Source: Pseudescherichia vulneris NBRC 102420
Lineage (GTDB): Bacteria > Pseudomonadota > Gammaproteobacteria > Enterobacterales > Enterobacteriaceae
Assembly: GCF_000759795.1 (NCBI RefSeq)
Contig: NZ_BBMZ01000020.1
Span: 1-64,000, forward strand
DNA: 64,000 nucleotides
Direction of reading: 5' to 3'
Both the position numbers and the translations under genes were made by a program. Below the pieces are notes generated by a model. It did no database searches. It saw only the letters and a list, made by a program, of their open reading frames with translations, and had not been told where the DNA came from. Shown here piece after piece: positions 1-7,435 of this stretch; position 1 is the first letter of the stretch, and each line of letters opens with the position of its first letter.

Positions 1-684
1 GGGGAAAACACACGCGACCATCAGCCGGTGAAGCTGGCGGCGATGGAAGGCAGCTGGAACCCGCCGCCGCCCGGTGAAGGCGAGCCGCTGCGGCTTTTCG
101 CCATTCCGGATATGCAGGCACAGCGTAACCATTTTGAACTGGCCATTCCGAATATTGGCTCGCTCTATCTGCGCCATAACCTCACCGGCACCATTCACAG
201 CCTGAACCAGTATCCGCGTGATGAACTCCCTTGGGTGCCCGGCGTGTTCTTCGCGTTTCGCGCCATGGTGGGGCTTGGGCTGCTGATGCTCTTTTTCGGC
301 GCCGCCGGGCTGGTTGTACGCCTGCGCGGCAGGCTATGGACGTCCCGCAGGCTGCAGCGCGGCATGGTATGGATGGCACCCGCGGGCTTTTTCGCCATGC
401 TCGCCGGGTGGTTTGTGACCGAGACCGGACGCCAGCCCTGGACGGTTTACGGCGTGCTGCGCACCGCGCACAGCGTTTCTCCCGTGGCCCCCTCGCTGGT
501 GCTGACCTCGTTTTTTGCCATCCTGATCGTGTATCTGCTTATCTTCGCCATCGGGCTGTGGTTTTTGCTGCGCCTGCTTGGCAGGCCGCCGTCACACAAT
601 GAAAGAGAGCCGAATGCGGAAGTGGCGGAGCAGACCGGACGCGGCATTACGCCGCAGAGCATAAGGGGGCGCTACGATGCTTGA
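1..684 (+). CDS. Cytochrome bd-type quinol oxidase subunit I, C-terminal part
   Basis: The frame is open from the first base, so the true start lies before the window. About 227 residues of a CydA/CioA-like subunit are present. These subunits carry the haems and quinol site of a cytoplasmic-membrane terminal oxidase that reduces oxygen to water. Visible signatures are QPVKLAAMEGSW near the beginning and GWFVTETGRQPW further on, both typical of this family, and four or so hydrophobic segments. The last codons overlap the ATG of the subunit II gene by 8 bp, indicating translational coupling. Spacing and sequence look more like the CioA/YthA-type (cyanide-insensitive-like) branch than classical CydA, but the N-terminal Q-loop that would settle it is outside the window. 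Confidence 0.9.
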   Translation, partial: GENTRDHQPVKLAAMEGSWNPPPPGEGEPLRLFAIPDMQAQRNHFELAIPNIGSLYLRHNLTGTIHSLNQYPRDELPWVPGVFFAFRAMVGLGLLMLFFGAAGLVVRLRGRLWTSRRLQRGMVWMAPAGFFAMLAGWFVTETGRQPWTVYGVLRTAHSVSPVAPSLVLTSFFAILIVYLLIFAIGLWFLLRLLGRPPSHNEREPNAEVAEQTGRGITPQSIRGRYDA

Positions 685-1708
685 GGCTATCCTTTCTATG
701 CCCCCGTTAACGCTGCTTAGCGCCATCGCCCTCGCCTTCGGCGTGCTGGTTTACGTGGTGCTGGACGGGACCGATCTCGGCATCGGCCTCCTCGCGCCGT
801 TTCAGCCGCCGCAGGCGCGCCAGCAGATGAACATCTCTCTTCTGCCGGTATGGGACGGGAACGAAACCTGGCTGGTGCTGACCGCAGGGGCGATGCTGGC
901 GCTTTTTCCGGTCGCCTTCAGCATCCTTTACAGCGCCCTCTATCTGCCGGTCTATATCATGCTGCTGGCGCTGATCGTGCGCGGCATGGCGATAGAGTTT
1001 CGTCATCAGCATCCGGCGCTGTTTGACGCGCTGTTTATCGGCGGATCCTGGATGGTATCGCTAAGCCAGGGTGCGACGATGGGCGCATGGATTGAGGGAA
1101 TAGCGCATAACGGCGAACAGTTTACCGGCGGCCCTCTGGGTTGGCTTTCACCGTTTTCACTCTACTGCGCGGTTTCACTTACCGTGGGGTATGCGCTGCT
1201 CGGTGCCTGCTGGCTGGTGTGGCGCTGCGAAGGGGATCTGGCCGTTTGGGGCCGACGCCAGGCGCTACGGCTTGCGCTGATTACCGCCGCGCTGCTGGCT
1301 GGGCTGGTTATCTGGACCATGCAGCTGCATGAGAATTATCGTCTGCATTTGCTGGCGTGGCGCTACAGCGGGCCGCTGGCGCTCATCGCACTGCTGGCGC
1401 TGGCGGGGCTTATCGTCACGCTGCGCCGCAAAAGCCAATTCTTGCCGCTGGCCATGGCGCTGACGCTCTTTTGCGCCGCGTTTGGCGGCATGCTGCTGGC
1501 AGTGTTTCCGTTCATTCTGCCGCCCGGCCTGCTGCTGACCCAGGCCGCCGCCCCGCCCGCTACGCAAAAGCTGATGCTTATCGCCTTCGGCACATTTGTA
1601 CCGATTACGCTTCTCTATAACAGCTGGGGTTTCTGGATCTTCCGCGGCAAAATTCACGCAGCGTCTGCGTCATTATCAACAGGGAAGCAGGTCGACGATC
1701 GCCGTTAA
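677..1708 (+). CDS. Cytochrome bd-type quinol oxidase subunit II (CydB/CioB family)
   Basis: A 343-residue polytopic membrane protein with about eight to nine hydrophobic stretches. The N-terminus has LDGTDLGIGLL and then WDGNETWLV, the conserved acidic and Trp-Gly-Asn-Glu motifs of CydB-type subunits, which support the haem subunit in the bd complex. The length fits CioB-like proteins (about 335) better than E. coli CydB (379). The ATG lies inside the end of the subunit I gene. The 3' end overlaps the convergent LysR gene by 33 bp. No separate cydX-like small subunit is seen downstream, which is consistent with the Cio-like branch. Confidence in the family is high; the exact physiological class is inferred. 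Confidence 0.92.
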   Translation: MLEAILSMPPLTLLSAIALAFGVLVYVVLDGTDLGIGLLAPFQPPQARQQMNISLLPVWDGNETWLVLTAGAMLALFPVAFSILYSALYLPVYIMLLALIVRGMAIEFRHQHPALFDALFIGGSWMVSLSQGATMGAWIEGIAHNGEQFTGGPLGWLSPFSLYCAVSLTVGYALLGACWLVWRCEGDLAVWGRRQALRLALITAALLAGLVIWTMQLHENYRLHLLAWRYSGPLALIALLALAGLIVTLRRKSQFLPLAMALTLFCAAFGGMLLAVFPFILPPGLLLTQAAAPPATQKLMLIAFGTFVPITLLYNSWGFWIFRGKIHAASASLSTGKQVDDRR

Positions 1709-2587
1709 ATGCTCTCGCAGCGTGCTATGCAGCTGACGAATAGCCGGAGAGAACTGCTTGCGGTGCGGGCAGATGAGATTGAGCGGTGCGGCTTCCCCTG
1801 GGTGCTCAGGGAGCAGCATCTCTAGTCGTCCGGCCTGCACGTCGGCGCTGATGTCGATCCACGACTTATAGACGATGCCCATGCCCTCGACGGCCCAGCG
1901 TCGCGCCACGTCAGCATCGTCACAGAGCAGGCGGCTTTTGACCGTCAGCTGGCGGCGGGTGCCGTTCTCAGGGAAACTCCACTTGTCGTAGACGTGGCTA
2001 TTCATGGTAAACAGCAGGCAGTGGTGCTGTGTCACCTCGTCAAGACTGGTGGGTCGACCGTGCTTTTCAAAGTAGGCCGGGGAGGCGGCCAGCACGCGGC
2101 GGTTGTTTTCCGCCAGCGGCAGCGCCACGTAGCTGCTGTTATCCAGCACGCCGTAGCGAATGGCAACGTCTATCGGATCGCGAAAGACGTCGCTGACCTG
2201 ATCGGAGAGCGAGAGCCGCAGCGTGATTTTTGGGTGCTGGTCGCAGAAGCGGGTAATCAGCGGCAGCAGAACGTTGCGCCCGATATCCGACGGCATCGCG
2301 ACCTTCAGCTCGCCCTGTAGCTCGTCATTGCCGCTGTGCAGACTCTCCTCACCGGCCTGCACCACGGCCAGCAGCTCCTGGGCAAACGGCAGATACTTCT
2401 CCCCCTCCGCCGTCAGCCGCAGGCTGCGGGTCGAGCGCGCGAAGAGACGCTTATCGAGATCGCGCTCCAGCCGGTGAACGGCAGCGCTCACCTGACCCGG
2501 GAGCAGATCGGCCTCCCGTGCGGCGTTAGAGAAGCTTCCCAGCGCCGCGGCGCGCACAAACAGCGTCACATCTTCAAGGCGAATCAT
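1676..2587 (-). CDS. LysR-family transcriptional regulator
   Basis: The N-terminal winged helix-turn-helix (about residues 1-60, starting MIRLEDVTLFVRAAALGSFS) is followed by a periplasmic-binding-protein-like effector domain. This is standard LysR architecture of roughly 303 residues. I chose the internal ATG at 2587 because alignment to LysR proteins normally begins a few residues before the DV-FV-A helix; a GTG at 2608 would add MAKENKS. The gene is convergent with, and overlaps, the bd-oxidase subunit II gene by 33 bp, so the two transcripts run into each other. Its target and inducer cannot be read from the sequence. The subfamily resembles regulators of the DhcR/YafC/PtxR type, which is inference. 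Confidence 0.88.
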   Translation of the reverse strand: MIRLEDVTLFVRAAALGSFSNAAREADLLPGQVSAAVHRLERDLDKRLFARSTRSLRLTAEGEKYLPFAQELLAVVQAGEESLHSGNDELQGELKVAMPSDIGRNVLLPLITRFCDQHPKITLRLSLSDQVSDVFRDPIDVAIRYGVLDNSSYVALPLAENNRRVLAASPAYFEKHGRPTSLDEVTQHHCLLFTMNSHVYDKWSFPENGTRRQLTVKSRLLCDDADVARRWAVEGMGIVYKSWIDISADVQAGRLEMLLPEHPGEAAPLNLICPHRKQFSPAIRQLHSTLREHLTAIVDLLPC

Positions 2588-2633
2588 GCTCTTATTCTCT
2601 TTCGCCACAGCATGACTATGCTGAGGCTGTCAT

Positions 2634-2663
2634 GCCGGGCGGCACTGCGTTTGCCCGGCCTAC
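2634..2663. repeat. REP element
   Basis: An imperfect palindrome GCCGGGCGGC...TTGCCCGGCCTAC between the LysR and LacI genes. It matches the enterobacterial REP consensus and has related copies at many other intergenic sites in this window. Confidence 0.8.
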
Positions 2664-2686
2664 GGTGAGCTACAGACGTAATCAAA

Positions 2687-3643
2687 TCAGCGCTGGCGCA
2701 TATCCGGGATAATGAGATCCCCGCGCAGTACGCATGCGCCCAGCACGTCCTGAGTTTTTTCGCTCAGCCAGCTGACGATGCGGGCCGCCATCGCGTCCAT
2801 GGAGTATTCAATAGCCGGGATGGTTGGGATCCCCGGCAGGTGCACGGAGCCAGCGAGGCTGAAGACCATGATGTCACCCGGCACCGATTTATTAAACGCC
2901 TGTAGCTGGGTGATCACCCGCTGCGCCTCCTGCTCGTCGGCGACCAGCAGGGCATTAAAGTTCAGCGTGCTGGCGTTGTTAAGCAGCACCTGGAGCGCAA
3001 CCGATGCCGAGGTGGCATCCATAAACACCAGGTTACGGTTAAAGGGCAGGAAGTTGTTTTCCAGCGCGTGCTTGTAGCCCAGCAGCACTCGCTCAGCGGA
3101 GCCGCTCACGTCCGGGTGGATCAGCGCTATCTGGCGTCGACCCTGACTAATCAAATAGTTGCAGGCCGTTTCCGCCGCGAAGGCGTGATCGAACTGAATG
3201 CTGTTCGGCGTATCGGCTTCCACACAGTCCACCAGAATCACATCATCATAGCCAAGGTTATTCAGCGGAAAACGCGCGCCGATAATCAGCACATCATCGC
3301 AGAGACCGCAGGTTAACTCGTCGAGGGCGCTAATCACCTCTGACCGGCTATTGGCAAAGCGCAAAAGCAGGTGCTTCTGATGTTGGCTGAGATGCTTCTC
3401 CAGCGCGTAGAGGTAGCCGGTGGTCTGGTTGATATTATCCTGGGCGCAGATGACGCCAATGCAGCCGGTGGTCTGGCTAAGCAGAGACTGCGCGATGACG
3501 TTGGGCCGGTAGTTTAGCTCTTCAACGGCTTTTAACACCGCCAGTCGGCTGGCCTCTTTGACGCCGCGCGACCCACTCAACACCCGTGAGACGGTTGCTT
3601 TTGACACTCCCGCCAGACGTGATACATCGTTGATTGTAGACAT
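2687..3643 (-). CDS. LacI-family transcriptional repressor of the beta-glucoside PTS locus
   Basis: A 318-residue protein beginning MSTINDVSRLAGVSKATVSR, the canonical LacI/GalR helix-turn-helix. The hinge helix follows at about residues 45-60 and a periplasmic-binding-like sugar-sensing core takes up the rest. It is divergently placed from the PTS IIB-IIC-GH1-IIA genes, the usual position for a local repressor. The shared intergenic region contains an 18-bp perfect palindrome with a central CG, as LacI-family operators have. The likely inducer is a phosphorylated beta-glucoside produced by this PTS; this is inferred from context. The predicted ligand pocket was not analysed. Confidence 0.92.
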   Translation of the reverse strand: MSTINDVSRLAGVSKATVSRVLSGSRGVKEASRLAVLKAVEELNYRPNVIAQSLLSQTTGCIGVICAQDNINQTTGYLYALEKHLSQHQKHLLLRFANSRSEVISALDELTCGLCDDVLIIGARFPLNNLGYDDVILVDCVEADTPNSIQFDHAFAAETACNYLISQGRRQIALIHPDVSGSAERVLLGYKHALENNFLPFNRNLVFMDATSASVALQVLLNNASTLNFNALLVADEQEAQRVITQLQAFNKSVPGDIMVFSLAGSVHLPGIPTIPAIEYSMDAMAARIVSWLSEKTQDVLGACVLRGDLIIPDMRQR

Positions 3644-3738
3644 CTTTTTCCCCTGTCAGGCCGAATATACAGCCCGAAAAACAAGTAAAGCATGGTGCAT
3701 AATATCGCCAGCAGCAGTATAGCTGCATTCTATTTCGC

Positions 3739-3756
3739 ATGGAAACCGATTTTCCG
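3739..3756. promoter_or_regulatory. Possible second LacI-type operator (degenerate)
   Basis: ATGGAAACCGATTTTCCG shares its whole left half with the perfect palindrome at 3866-3883, while its right half keeps about 5 of 9 positions. It lies on the repressor-gene side. Centre-to-centre distance to the perfect copy is 127 bp, close to 12 helical turns, which would suit DNA looping. Inference only. Confidence 0.5.
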
Positions 3757-3833
3757 TTTATCCCTTATTGCGGGGAGTGAGCCATAAAAACCTGTGATGT
3801 AAATCCAGGAAAATAACCATATGGCCAATGGAT

Positions 3834-3849
3834 TTTGATGGGTATCACA
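3834..3849 (+). promoter_or_regulatory. Candidate CRP site of the beta-glucoside PTS operon
   Basis: TTTGA-N6-TCACA matches 9 of 10 positions of the CRP consensus TGTGA-N6-TCACA. It sits just upstream of the presumed promoter of the PTS operon, whose best -10 is TATGAT at 3883-3888. Catabolite activation of such an operon is expected. Confidence 0.6.
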
Positions 3850-3865
3850 CTTCGATGCCTGAGTG

Positions 3866-3883
3866 ATGGAAACCGGTTTCCAT
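3866..3883. promoter_or_regulatory. LacI-type operator, perfect 18-bp palindrome
   Basis: ATGGAAACCGGTTTCCAT is a perfect inverted repeat with a central CG, the usual form of LacI/GalR operators. It abuts the putative -10 TATGAT (3883-3888) of the divergent PTS operon, so a bound repressor would block initiation. The adjacent LacI gene is the obvious cognate regulator. Confidence 0.75.
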
Positions 3884-3932
3884 ATGATATCCAATCACCA
3901 TTGTAATAACTTTTAACATTTAGAGGATGGGG

Positions 3933-4250
3933 ATGATGAACAAGATCATGCTGTGCTGCTCTGCAGGGATGTCCACTAGCCTGCTGGTGAGGAAAATGGT
4001 CGAAGCGGCAGAAGAGAGAGGTTTACCGGTAGAGATTGATGCTTACGGCGTAGCGGAGTTTGATACTCAGTTTCCACGCTATCAGGTGGTGCTGCTGGGG
4101 CCGCAGGTAAAATACATGCTTAACTCGCTGTCAGAAAAGGCTGCCGCCCACGGCATTCCCGTTCAGCCCATTAACCCAATGGACTACGGTATGCAGCGCG
4201 GCGATAAGGTGCTGGACTTTGCTCTGTCGCTCATCGAAGCGGCACACTAA
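3933..4250 (+). CDS. PTS lactose/cellobiose-family IIB component
   Basis: A cytoplasmic IIB protein of about 105 residues, the family's usual size. The motif LCCSAGMSTSLLV carries the phospho-accepting cysteine (the C of C-S-A-G-M-S-T), and VVLLGPQVKYML follows, as in ChbB. It receives phosphate from the IIA protein encoded downstream (7001-7303) and passes it to the sugar bound by IIC. The first possible ATG (3927) overlaps the Shine-Dalgarno GAGG at 3923-3926; ATG 3933 or 3936 is properly spaced, so I start at 3933. It is the first gene of the operon under the CRP-like site and LacI operator. Confidence 0.93.
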   Translation: MMNKIMLCCSAGMSTSLLVRKMVEAAEERGLPVEIDAYGVAEFDTQFPRYQVVLLGPQVKYMLNSLSEKAAAHGIPVQPINPMDYGMQRGDKVLDFALSLIEAAH

Positions 4251-4262
4251 AAGGGTGTTCCT

Positions 4263-5588
4263 ATGAGTTCGTTATATCAATCCATGGTTGCCGTTATCGA
4301 GCAGTCCATTACGCCGCTGGCGGGACGTCTGGGGCAACAGAAGTATGTCATCGCCATCCGCGACGGCTTTACCGCCGCGCTGCCGTTTATGATCATCGGC
4401 TCCTTTATGCTGGTGTTTATCTTCCCGCCCTTCTCCGCCGACACCACCAACAGCTTCGCGCGCGGCTGGCTCGACTTCTCCCAGACCTATCGCGAACAGC
4501 TGATGCTGCCGTTTAACCTGAGCATGGGCGTGATGACCTTTTTTATCTCGGTCGGGATCGGTGCCAGCCTTGGTCGGCAGTTTAATCTCGATCCGGTGAT
4601 GTCCGGGCTGCTGGCGTTTATGGCCTTCCTGCTGGTAGCCGCACCCTATGCCGACGGCAAAATCTCCACCCAGTACCTGTCGGGCCAGGGGATCTTTACC
4701 GCGCTGATCACCGCCATCTACTCCACTCGCGTCTATGCGTGGCTGAAGCAGAACAACATCACTATTCGTCTGCCGAAAGAGGTGCCGACTGGCGTGGCGC
4801 GCTCCTTTGAGATCCTGATCCCGGTGGTGGTGATTATCGGTACGCTGCACCCGCTGAACCTGTTCATTGAGGCGCAAACCGGCATGATCCTGCCCCAGGC
4901 GATTATGCACCTGCTGGAGCCGCTGGTTTCGGCGTCGGATTCACTGCCTGCGATCCTGCTCTCCGTGCTGCTGTGCCAGATCTTCTGGTTTGCCGGTATC
5001 CACGGGTCGCTGATCGTTACTGGCATTATGAACCCGTTCTGGATGGCGAACCTCTCTGCTAACCAGGCCGCGCTGGCGGCGGGCACGGTGCTGCCCCACA
5101 TCTATCTGCAAGGCTTCTGGGATCACTATCTGCTGATTGGCGGCGTCGGCTCTACCCTGCCGCTGGCCTTCCTGCTGCTGCGTAGCCGCGCTACCCATCT
5201 GCGCACCATCGGCAAAATGGGCATCGTCCCGAGCTTCTTTAATATCAACGAGCCGATTCTGTTCGGTGCGCCGATCATCATGAACCCGATGCTGTTTATC
5301 CCCTTCGTCTTCGTGCCGATGATTAACGCCTGTCTCGCCTACGCCGCAACGAAACTGGGCTGGCTGGCACAGGTGGTTTCGCTGACGCCGTGGACAACGC
5401 CTGCCCCTATCGGCGCCTCCTGGGCCGCTAACTGGGCGCTGAGTCCGGTCATCATGTGCGGGATCTGCATGGTGCTGTCCGCCCTGATGTACCTGCCGTT
5501 CCTGCGGGCCTACGAGCGTTCGCTGATGAAAACCGAAGAGCAGAAAGCGCAGGACGTGACGCCGCTGGCTGGCACCGTGCGTCAGTAA
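4263..5588 (+). CDS. PTS lactose/cellobiose-family IIC permease
   Basis: A 441-residue integral membrane protein with about ten hydrophobic segments. The conserved family signature NINEPILFGAPIIMNP is present at about residues 330-346, as is the substrate-facing GIHGSLIVTG region, as in ChbC/CelB. It translocates and, with IIB, phosphorylates a beta-glucoside such as cellobiose, salicin or arbutin; the exact sugar is not readable from sequence. It starts 12 bp after the IIB stop, with a ribosome-binding site overlapping that gap. The GH1 gene follows 19 bp after its stop, completing uptake and cleavage in one transcript. Confidence 0.94.
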   Translation: MSSLYQSMVAVIEQSITPLAGRLGQQKYVIAIRDGFTAALPFMIIGSFMLVFIFPPFSADTTNSFARGWLDFSQTYREQLMLPFNLSMGVMTFFISVGIGASLGRQFNLDPVMSGLLAFMAFLLVAAPYADGKISTQYLSGQGIFTALITAIYSTRVYAWLKQNNITIRLPKEVPTGVARSFEILIPVVVIIGTLHPLNLFIEAQTGMILPQAIMHLLEPLVSASDSLPAILLSVLLCQIFWFAGIHGSLIVTGIMNPFWMANLSANQAALAAGTVLPHIYLQGFWDHYLLIGGVGSTLPLAFLLLRSRATHLRTIGKMGIVPSFFNINEPILFGAPIIMNPMLFIPFVFVPMINACLAYAATKLGWLAQVVSLTPWTTPAPIGASWAANWALSPVIMCGICMVLSALMYLPFLRAYERSLMKTEEQKAQDVTPLAGTVRQ

Positions 5589-5607
5589 TTAACCGGAGAG
5601 AATAGAG

Positions 5608-6999
5608 ATGAAATACGCATTTCCAGAGCATTTCTGGTGGGGCAGTGCCAGTTCCGCGCTGCAAACCGAAGGGCAGAGCCAGCAGGGCGGCAAAAGCGCC
5701 ACGACGTGGGACCACTGGTATGCGAGCCAGCCGTACCGTTTTCACCAGCAGGTCGGCCCGCAGGATACCTCAACGTTTTACCAGAACTGGCGGCAGGATA
5801 TCGCCCTGCTTAAGCAGCTCAACCACAACAGCTTCCGTACCTCGCTGAGCTGGTCGCGGCTGATCCCAGACGGCGTGGGTGAGGTCAATCCTGAGGCGGT
5901 GACGTTCTATAACAACGTTATTGATGAGCTGCTGGCCCAGGGGATCGTCCCGTTTATCACCCTGTTCCACTTTGATATGCCGATGGTGATGCAGGAGAAA
6001 GGCGGCTGGGAGAACCGTGAAGTCGTGGAGGCCTTTAGCCGCTACGCGCAGATCTGTTTCGACCTGTTTGGCGACCGGGTACTGCACTGGTTTACCTTTA
6101 ACGAGCCGATTGTGCCGGTGGAAGGCGGCTACCTGTATGACTTCCACTACCCTAACGTGGTGGATTTTAAACGCGCGGCGACGGTGGCTTACCATACGGT
6201 GCTGGCGCACGCCTCGGCGGTTCGCGCCTATCGCGCCGGACATTACCTAGGAGAGATCGGCATTGTTCTTAACCTGACGCCGTCCTATCCACGCTCAAAC
6301 AACCCGGCGGATCTCACTGCCGCGCACCATGCCGATCTTCTGTTTAACCGCAGCTTCCTCGACCCGGTGCTGGTTGGCGAGTATCCGGCAGACTTAGTCG
6401 CGCTGCTGAAAGAGTACGATCAGCTGCCAGCCTGCCTCCCGGAGGACAGCGCCCTGATTGCCGACGGCAAAATCGACCTGCTGGGGATCAACTACTACCA
6501 GCCGCGCCGCGTGAAGTGTCGCGACAGCGCGGTCAACCCGGCCTCGCCGTTTATGCCGGAGTGGCTGTTTGATTATTACGAGATGCCGGGCCGGAAAATG
6601 AACCCCTACCGCGGCTGGGAAATATACGAGCCGGGTATTTACGACATCCTCACTAATTTACGCGTTAATTACGGCAACCCGCGCTGCTTTATTTCAGAGA
6701 ACGGCATGGGCGTCGAAAACGAGCAGCGTTTTATTGAGAATGGCCAAATTAACGATCAATACCGGATTGAGTTTGTTTCCGGCCACCTGAAGTGGCTGCA
6801 TAAGGGTATTCAGGAGGGCTGTCACTGCCTCGGTTACCATATGTGGACGTTTATTGATAACTGGTCATGGTGTAACGGCTATAAAAACCGCTACGGTTTT
6901 GTGCAGCTCGATTTAGCTACCCAGACGCGGACAATAAAACGCAGCGGAGAGTGGTTTGCCGCTACCGCCGCTCAGAACGGATTTAACGAGGAGCAATAA
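5608..6999 (+). CDS. GH1 family 6-phospho-beta-glucosidase
   Basis: A 463-residue glycoside hydrolase family 1 enzyme of full length. The acid/base glutamate is in TFNEP (Glu166) and the nucleophile in ISENG (Glu364). Near the C-terminus the NWSWCNGYKNRYGF segment has Ser where plain beta-glucosidases have the Glu of E-W-x-x-G-Y; this favours binding a 6-phosphorylated sugar, in keeping with the flanking PTS genes. It hydrolyses the phospho-disaccharide or phospho-aryl-glucoside made by the PTS into glucose 6-phosphate and an aglycone or sugar. It lies between the IIC and IIA genes, with only 1 bp before the IIA start. Confidence 0.94.
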   Translation: MKYAFPEHFWWGSASSALQTEGQSQQGGKSATTWDHWYASQPYRFHQQVGPQDTSTFYQNWRQDIALLKQLNHNSFRTSLSWSRLIPDGVGEVNPEAVTFYNNVIDELLAQGIVPFITLFHFDMPMVMQEKGGWENREVVEAFSRYAQICFDLFGDRVLHWFTFNEPIVPVEGGYLYDFHYPNVVDFKRAATVAYHTVLAHASAVRAYRAGHYLGEIGIVLNLTPSYPRSNNPADLTAAHHADLLFNRSFLDPVLVGEYPADLVALLKEYDQLPACLPEDSALIADGKIDLLGINYYQPRRVKCRDSAVNPASPFMPEWLFDYYEMPGRKMNPYRGWEIYEPGIYDILTNLRVNYGNPRCFISENGMGVENEQRFIENGQINDQYRIEFVSGHLKWLHKGIQEGCHCLGYHMWTFIDNWSWCNGYKNRYGFVQLDLATQTRTIKRSGEWFAATAAQNGFNEEQ

Positions 7000-7000
7000 G

Positions 7001-7303
7001 ATGATTGAACTGGAAGAGGCCGTCATGGAGATTATCGTCAACGCTGGCCAGTCGCGCAGCCTCTGCTTCGAGGCGCTGCACGCCGCACGCGAGGGCAACT
7101 TTGACGAGGCAAACAGCCTGCTGCGTGAGGCAGACGGCTACGCCCGCCAGGCGCACCATATGCAGACCAAACTGATCGAGCAGGACGCTGGGGAAGCCCG
7201 CCAGCCGATGACCTTAATTATGGTTCACGCCCAGGATCATTTAATGACCTCGCTGCTGGCCCGTGAACTGTCGGAAGAGATTATTCGTCTTTATCAACGC
7301 TAA
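7001..7303 (+). CDS. PTS lactose/cellobiose-family IIA component
   Basis: A 100-residue, all-helical IIA protein. Active-site histidine lies in the motif MVHAQDHLMTS, identical in layout to ChbA (VHAQDHLMTS), with KLIEQDAGEARQ upstream as in the family. It takes phosphate from HPr and gives it to the IIB protein encoded at 3933-4250. ATG 7001 is chosen: it follows the GH1 stop by one base and has GAGGAG upstream inside the GH1 3' end. A longer reading frame from 6956 would lie inside the GH1 gene. The unusual B-C-GH1-A order within the operon is seen in several enterobacterial cellobiose-type systems. Confidence 0.94.
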   Translation: MIELEEAVMEIIVNAGQSRSLCFEALHAAREGNFDEANSLLREADGYARQAHHMQTKLIEQDAGEARQPMTLIMVHAQDHLMTSLLARELSEEIIRLYQR

Positions 7304-7369
7304 TTAATTATGGAGAAATAGTCAGTCAGTTTTAAGTAATCTGTACCTCACAATTAATGGTGATAGCGC

Positions 7370-7399
7370 AACTATTCCGCATCAAGCGGCGGGATAGTT
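7370..7399 (+). other. Stem-loop between PTS IIA and porin genes
   Basis: AACTATTCCGC (7370-7380) pairs with GCGGGATAGTT (7389-7399), an 11-bp stem with one G-T wobble and an 8-nt loop. There is no U-run after it, so it is unlikely to be a full terminator. It may stabilise or attenuate the transcript between the PTS genes and the porin. Confidence 0.55.
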
Positions 7400-7435
7400 A
7401 TTGTCTAAAAATAATATATTAGATTGAGACAAAAA

